From VSJD01 sp041653875 (GTDB taxonomy: Bacteria; Verrucomicrobiota; Kiritimatiellia; JAAZAB01), in NCBI GenBank assembly GCA_041653875.1, contig JBAZEM010000013.1:1-64000 (forward strand): a stretch of 64,000 bases of DNA, written 5' to 3'. The translations under genes and the position numbers were made by a program. Position 1 is the stretch's first letter. Each line of letters begins with the position of its first letter. Under the pieces are notes generated by a model. It saw only the letters and a program-made list of their open reading frames with translations, was not told the DNA's origin and did no database searches. Below, piece after piece: positions 62,865 through 64,000 of this stretch.

Positions 62865-63386
62865 ATGAAACGACAAATCAACTCTCTTGTTGAAAATCGC
62901 TCAATCGCTCAATCGCTCAATCGCTCAATTTCTTCCTTTACTCTTGTCGAGCTGCTCCTGGTCATCGTGATAATGGGGATTGCCGCGGCGATTGCCATGC
63001 CGTCCTTTGTGCGCTCCATCCAGGGGCAGCGCTTGGGCTCGGCCGCGCGGACATTGACTTCCGCCGCGCGCTATGCCCGCAGTATGGCCGTGCTGAAGCA
63101 GAGCGACTTGGGGCTGGTCTTCAACCTGGCCAACGGCCAGGTTGATTTGCTCTCCACCAACGCCGGCATGCCGAGTTTTTCCCGCGCCGTGGATGGCGTC
63201 CGTCTGCAGGAGGTGGCGATCGAGGGCGCCGCCCCTGTAACCGAAGGCGTCTGCAGTGTGCCGTTTCTCCGCAACGGGGTCTGCGTTCCGTTCGCGGTCA
63301 CCATTGCGGATAACAAAGGCAATTATGTGGTGCTGAAAGTGGATGCCCTCGGCAGTGTGAAATCGAAAGTGTTCGGAACGCAGTAG
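62865..63386 (+). CDS. gspH: Minor pseudopilin GspH-like
   Basis: 173 residues from the ATG at 62865; an upstream in-frame start at 62817 lacks a usable Shine-Dalgarno. The class III leader region is unusual: the residues before 'FTLVELLLVIVIMGIAAAIA' are 'RSIAQSLNRSISS', encoded by four AATCGCTC octamers. The residue at -1 is Ser, not the Gly that prepilin peptidases normally need. The globular part ('GSAARTLTSAARYARSMAV') fits GspH/FimT. Function as the pseudopilus tip-proximal subunit is inferred from family and position. Confidence 0.8.
   Translation: MKRQINSLVENRSIAQSLNRSISSFTLVELLLVIVIMGIAAAIAMPSFVRSIQGQRLGSAARTLTSAARYARSMAVLKQSDLGLVFNLANGQVDLLSTNAGMPSFSRAVDGVRLQEVAIEGAAPVTEGVCSVPFLRNGVCVPFAVTIADNKGNYVVLKVDALGSVKSKVFGTQ
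62895..62926 (+). repeat. Four perfect AATCGCTC octamers in the gspH leader
   Basis: 4 x 8 bp, differing by one base per unit from the octamer at 33998-34029. They encode the residues just before the pseudopilin cleavage site. Confidence 0.9.
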
Positions 63387-63391
63387 AACCT

Positions 63392-63472
63392 GACGCCGGA
63401 CGACAGACGCCGGAGGACGAACTCTGAAACAGAATGAAATCCGCAATCGAAAATCCGCAACCCGCAATTCAG
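63392..63472 (+). repeat. Heptamer runs around the gspI start
   Basis: gacgccg/gacgaca/gacgccg (63392-63412) lie in the intergenic gap. aatccgc/aatcgaa/aatccgc/aacccgc/aattcag (63438-63472) lie inside the gspI leader. Confidence 0.85.
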
Positions 63473-63847
63473 CCAAGGGCCTCCCTTGGCTTCACGCTGG
63501 TCGAAGCCTTGCTGGCGCTGGCCATCTTGAGCATCGGGATTTTTGTGATTGTCGAGGCCACGGCCCGCTGCCTGTCCGTGATCCGCGTTTCGCGTAATTA
63601 CCAGACCGCCCGCGCCGTGCTCGATCAGGGCGAGGGCGAATTCCCGCTCCAGTCCTCCAATGCGGTCGCGGATAACGCCGTCCAGGGCGAGGAATTGGTC
63701 CCGGGCTACACTTTTTCGCGTGAATTGGAGGCGGTGGCCGGCGAAAAAAAACTGTATATGGTTTCGACCCGCGTAACCTGGTCGGAATCCGGCCAGGCTT
63801 CCGCGGAAGAGGTTGTCAGCTATCTTTATTTTCCGAATGAGGAATGA
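63434..63847 (+). CDS. gspI: Minor pseudopilin GspI-like
   Basis: 137 residues. The leader 'MKSAIENPQPAIQPRASLG' ends in Gly at -1 and is followed by 'FTLVEALLALAILSIGIFVI', with Glu at +5. The leader is encoded by heptamer repeats. The mature domain ('LSVIRVSRNYQTARAVLDQG', 'LYMVSTRVTW') fits the GspI/pseudopilin core, where a long helix is followed by a beta sheet. It is the fifth gene of the gsp operon. Confidence 0.85.
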   Translation: MKSAIENPQPAIQPRASLGFTLVEALLALAILSIGIFVIVEATARCLSVIRVSRNYQTARAVLDQGEGEFPLQSSNAVADNAVQGEELVPGYTFSRELEAVAGEKKLYMVSTRVTWSESGQASAEEVVSYLYFPNEE

Positions 63848-63848
63848 G

Positions 63849-64000
63849 ATGCAAGCAATCAGCGATCAGCGCTCAGCGCTCAGAGGTCGGCAGTCATATC
63901 CAGGCTGTTGTCTGTCGTCTGTCGTCCATCGTCAGCCTTGCGTCTTCTCCGGGCTGTCATCCGTCGTCTGGCATCCGTCGTCTGGCTTTCGTCGCCAGGC
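63849..64000 (+). CDS. Probable gspJ start, 3' partial
   Basis: From an ATG at 63849 the frame stays open for 50 codons to the window end. The predicted residues are heptamer-encoded (serine/arginine-rich) and end 'SSGFRRQ', a plausible run-up to a prepilin cleavage site. Gene order suggests GspJ. There is no conserved domain yet in view, so the call rests on position and reading frame only. Confidence 0.35.
   Translation, partial: MQAISDQRSALRGRQSYPGCCLSSVVHRQPCVFSGLSSVVWHPSSGFRRQ
63857..64000 (+). repeat. Long heptamer run at the window end
   Basis: aatcagc, gatcagc, gctcagc, gctcaga, ggtcggc are followed by tgtcgtc/catcgtc/cgtcgtc units to the end of the sequence, a change of unit type to roughly complementary purine/pyrimidine content. 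Confidence 0.8.

Overview
The window is bacterial chromosome of high G+C (about 60%) with long, mostly co-directional genes. The gene set points to the PVC superphylum (Kiritimatiellota, Lentisphaerota or Verrucomicrobiota). It includes a GT3-type glycogen synthase, FolE2, a MoxR/DUF58/BatA/DUF4175/DUF4159 envelope cluster, many secreted carbohydrate-active enzymes (sialate O-acetylesterase, GH42, GH106-like, DUF4838), and T5SS/PEP-CTERM-type repeat and Ig-repeat surface proteins. The phylum is inferred from gene content; no rRNA or tRNA gene was seen.

Layout. 1-7.4 kb: two secreted repeat proteins, a giant Ig/discoidin/LamG-like protein truncated by the window edge and a T5SS-type repeat protein. 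7.4-8.2 kb: a cluster of REP/BIME-like palindromes, two of them inside a 146-bp tandem duplication. 8.2-27.7 kb: a carbohydrate-use region (GH106-like hydrolase, two esterases, DUF4838 protein, sialate O-acetylesterase, toroid-type enzyme, GH42, YhcH-like protein). It is interrupted by two almost identical REP-associated tyrosine transposase elements and an AbiE toxin-antitoxin pair. 27.8-30.8 kb: a small PurA-like gene, folE2 and glycogen synthase on the minus strand. 31.0-32.7 kb: an AT-richer island with a ribbon-helix-helix protein, a DNA methyltransferase and a likely restriction endonuclease. 32.8-35.4 kb: an NtrB/NtrC-like two-component pair. 35.7-55.6 kb: a ten-gene co-directional envelope cluster (MoxR ATPase, DUF58, two vWA/BatA membrane proteins, DUF4175, five secreted proteins ending in tandem DUF4159). 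55.8-58.9 kb: a minus-strand pair of trypsin-fold PDZ proteins, one with an intact catalytic triad and one that has lost all three residues. 59.2-64 kb: a type II secretion operon gspE-F-G-H-I and the probable start of gspJ.

Four layers of non-genic structure run through the window. (1) REP/BIME-like palindromes carry GTAG/CTAC feet, the hallmark of RAYT-linked repeats. (2) Two 1.1-kb RAYT elements with perfect 29-bp terminal inverted repeats differ at only two bases. (3) Degenerate tandem repeats of 7, 8 or 9 bp, often as inverted pairs, fill many intergenic gaps and extend into start codons and signal or prepilin leaders. (4) A truncated four-helix-bundle (S23/IVP-like) gene lies between 21-bp perfect inverted arms made of those heptamers.

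How the genes fit together (inference). The surface and secreted proteins and hydrolases need export; the window supplies a T2SS and an envelope protease pair. The MoxR-vWA-DUF4159 cluster looks like a large cell-envelope assembly or quality-control machine whose substrate cannot be read from sequence.
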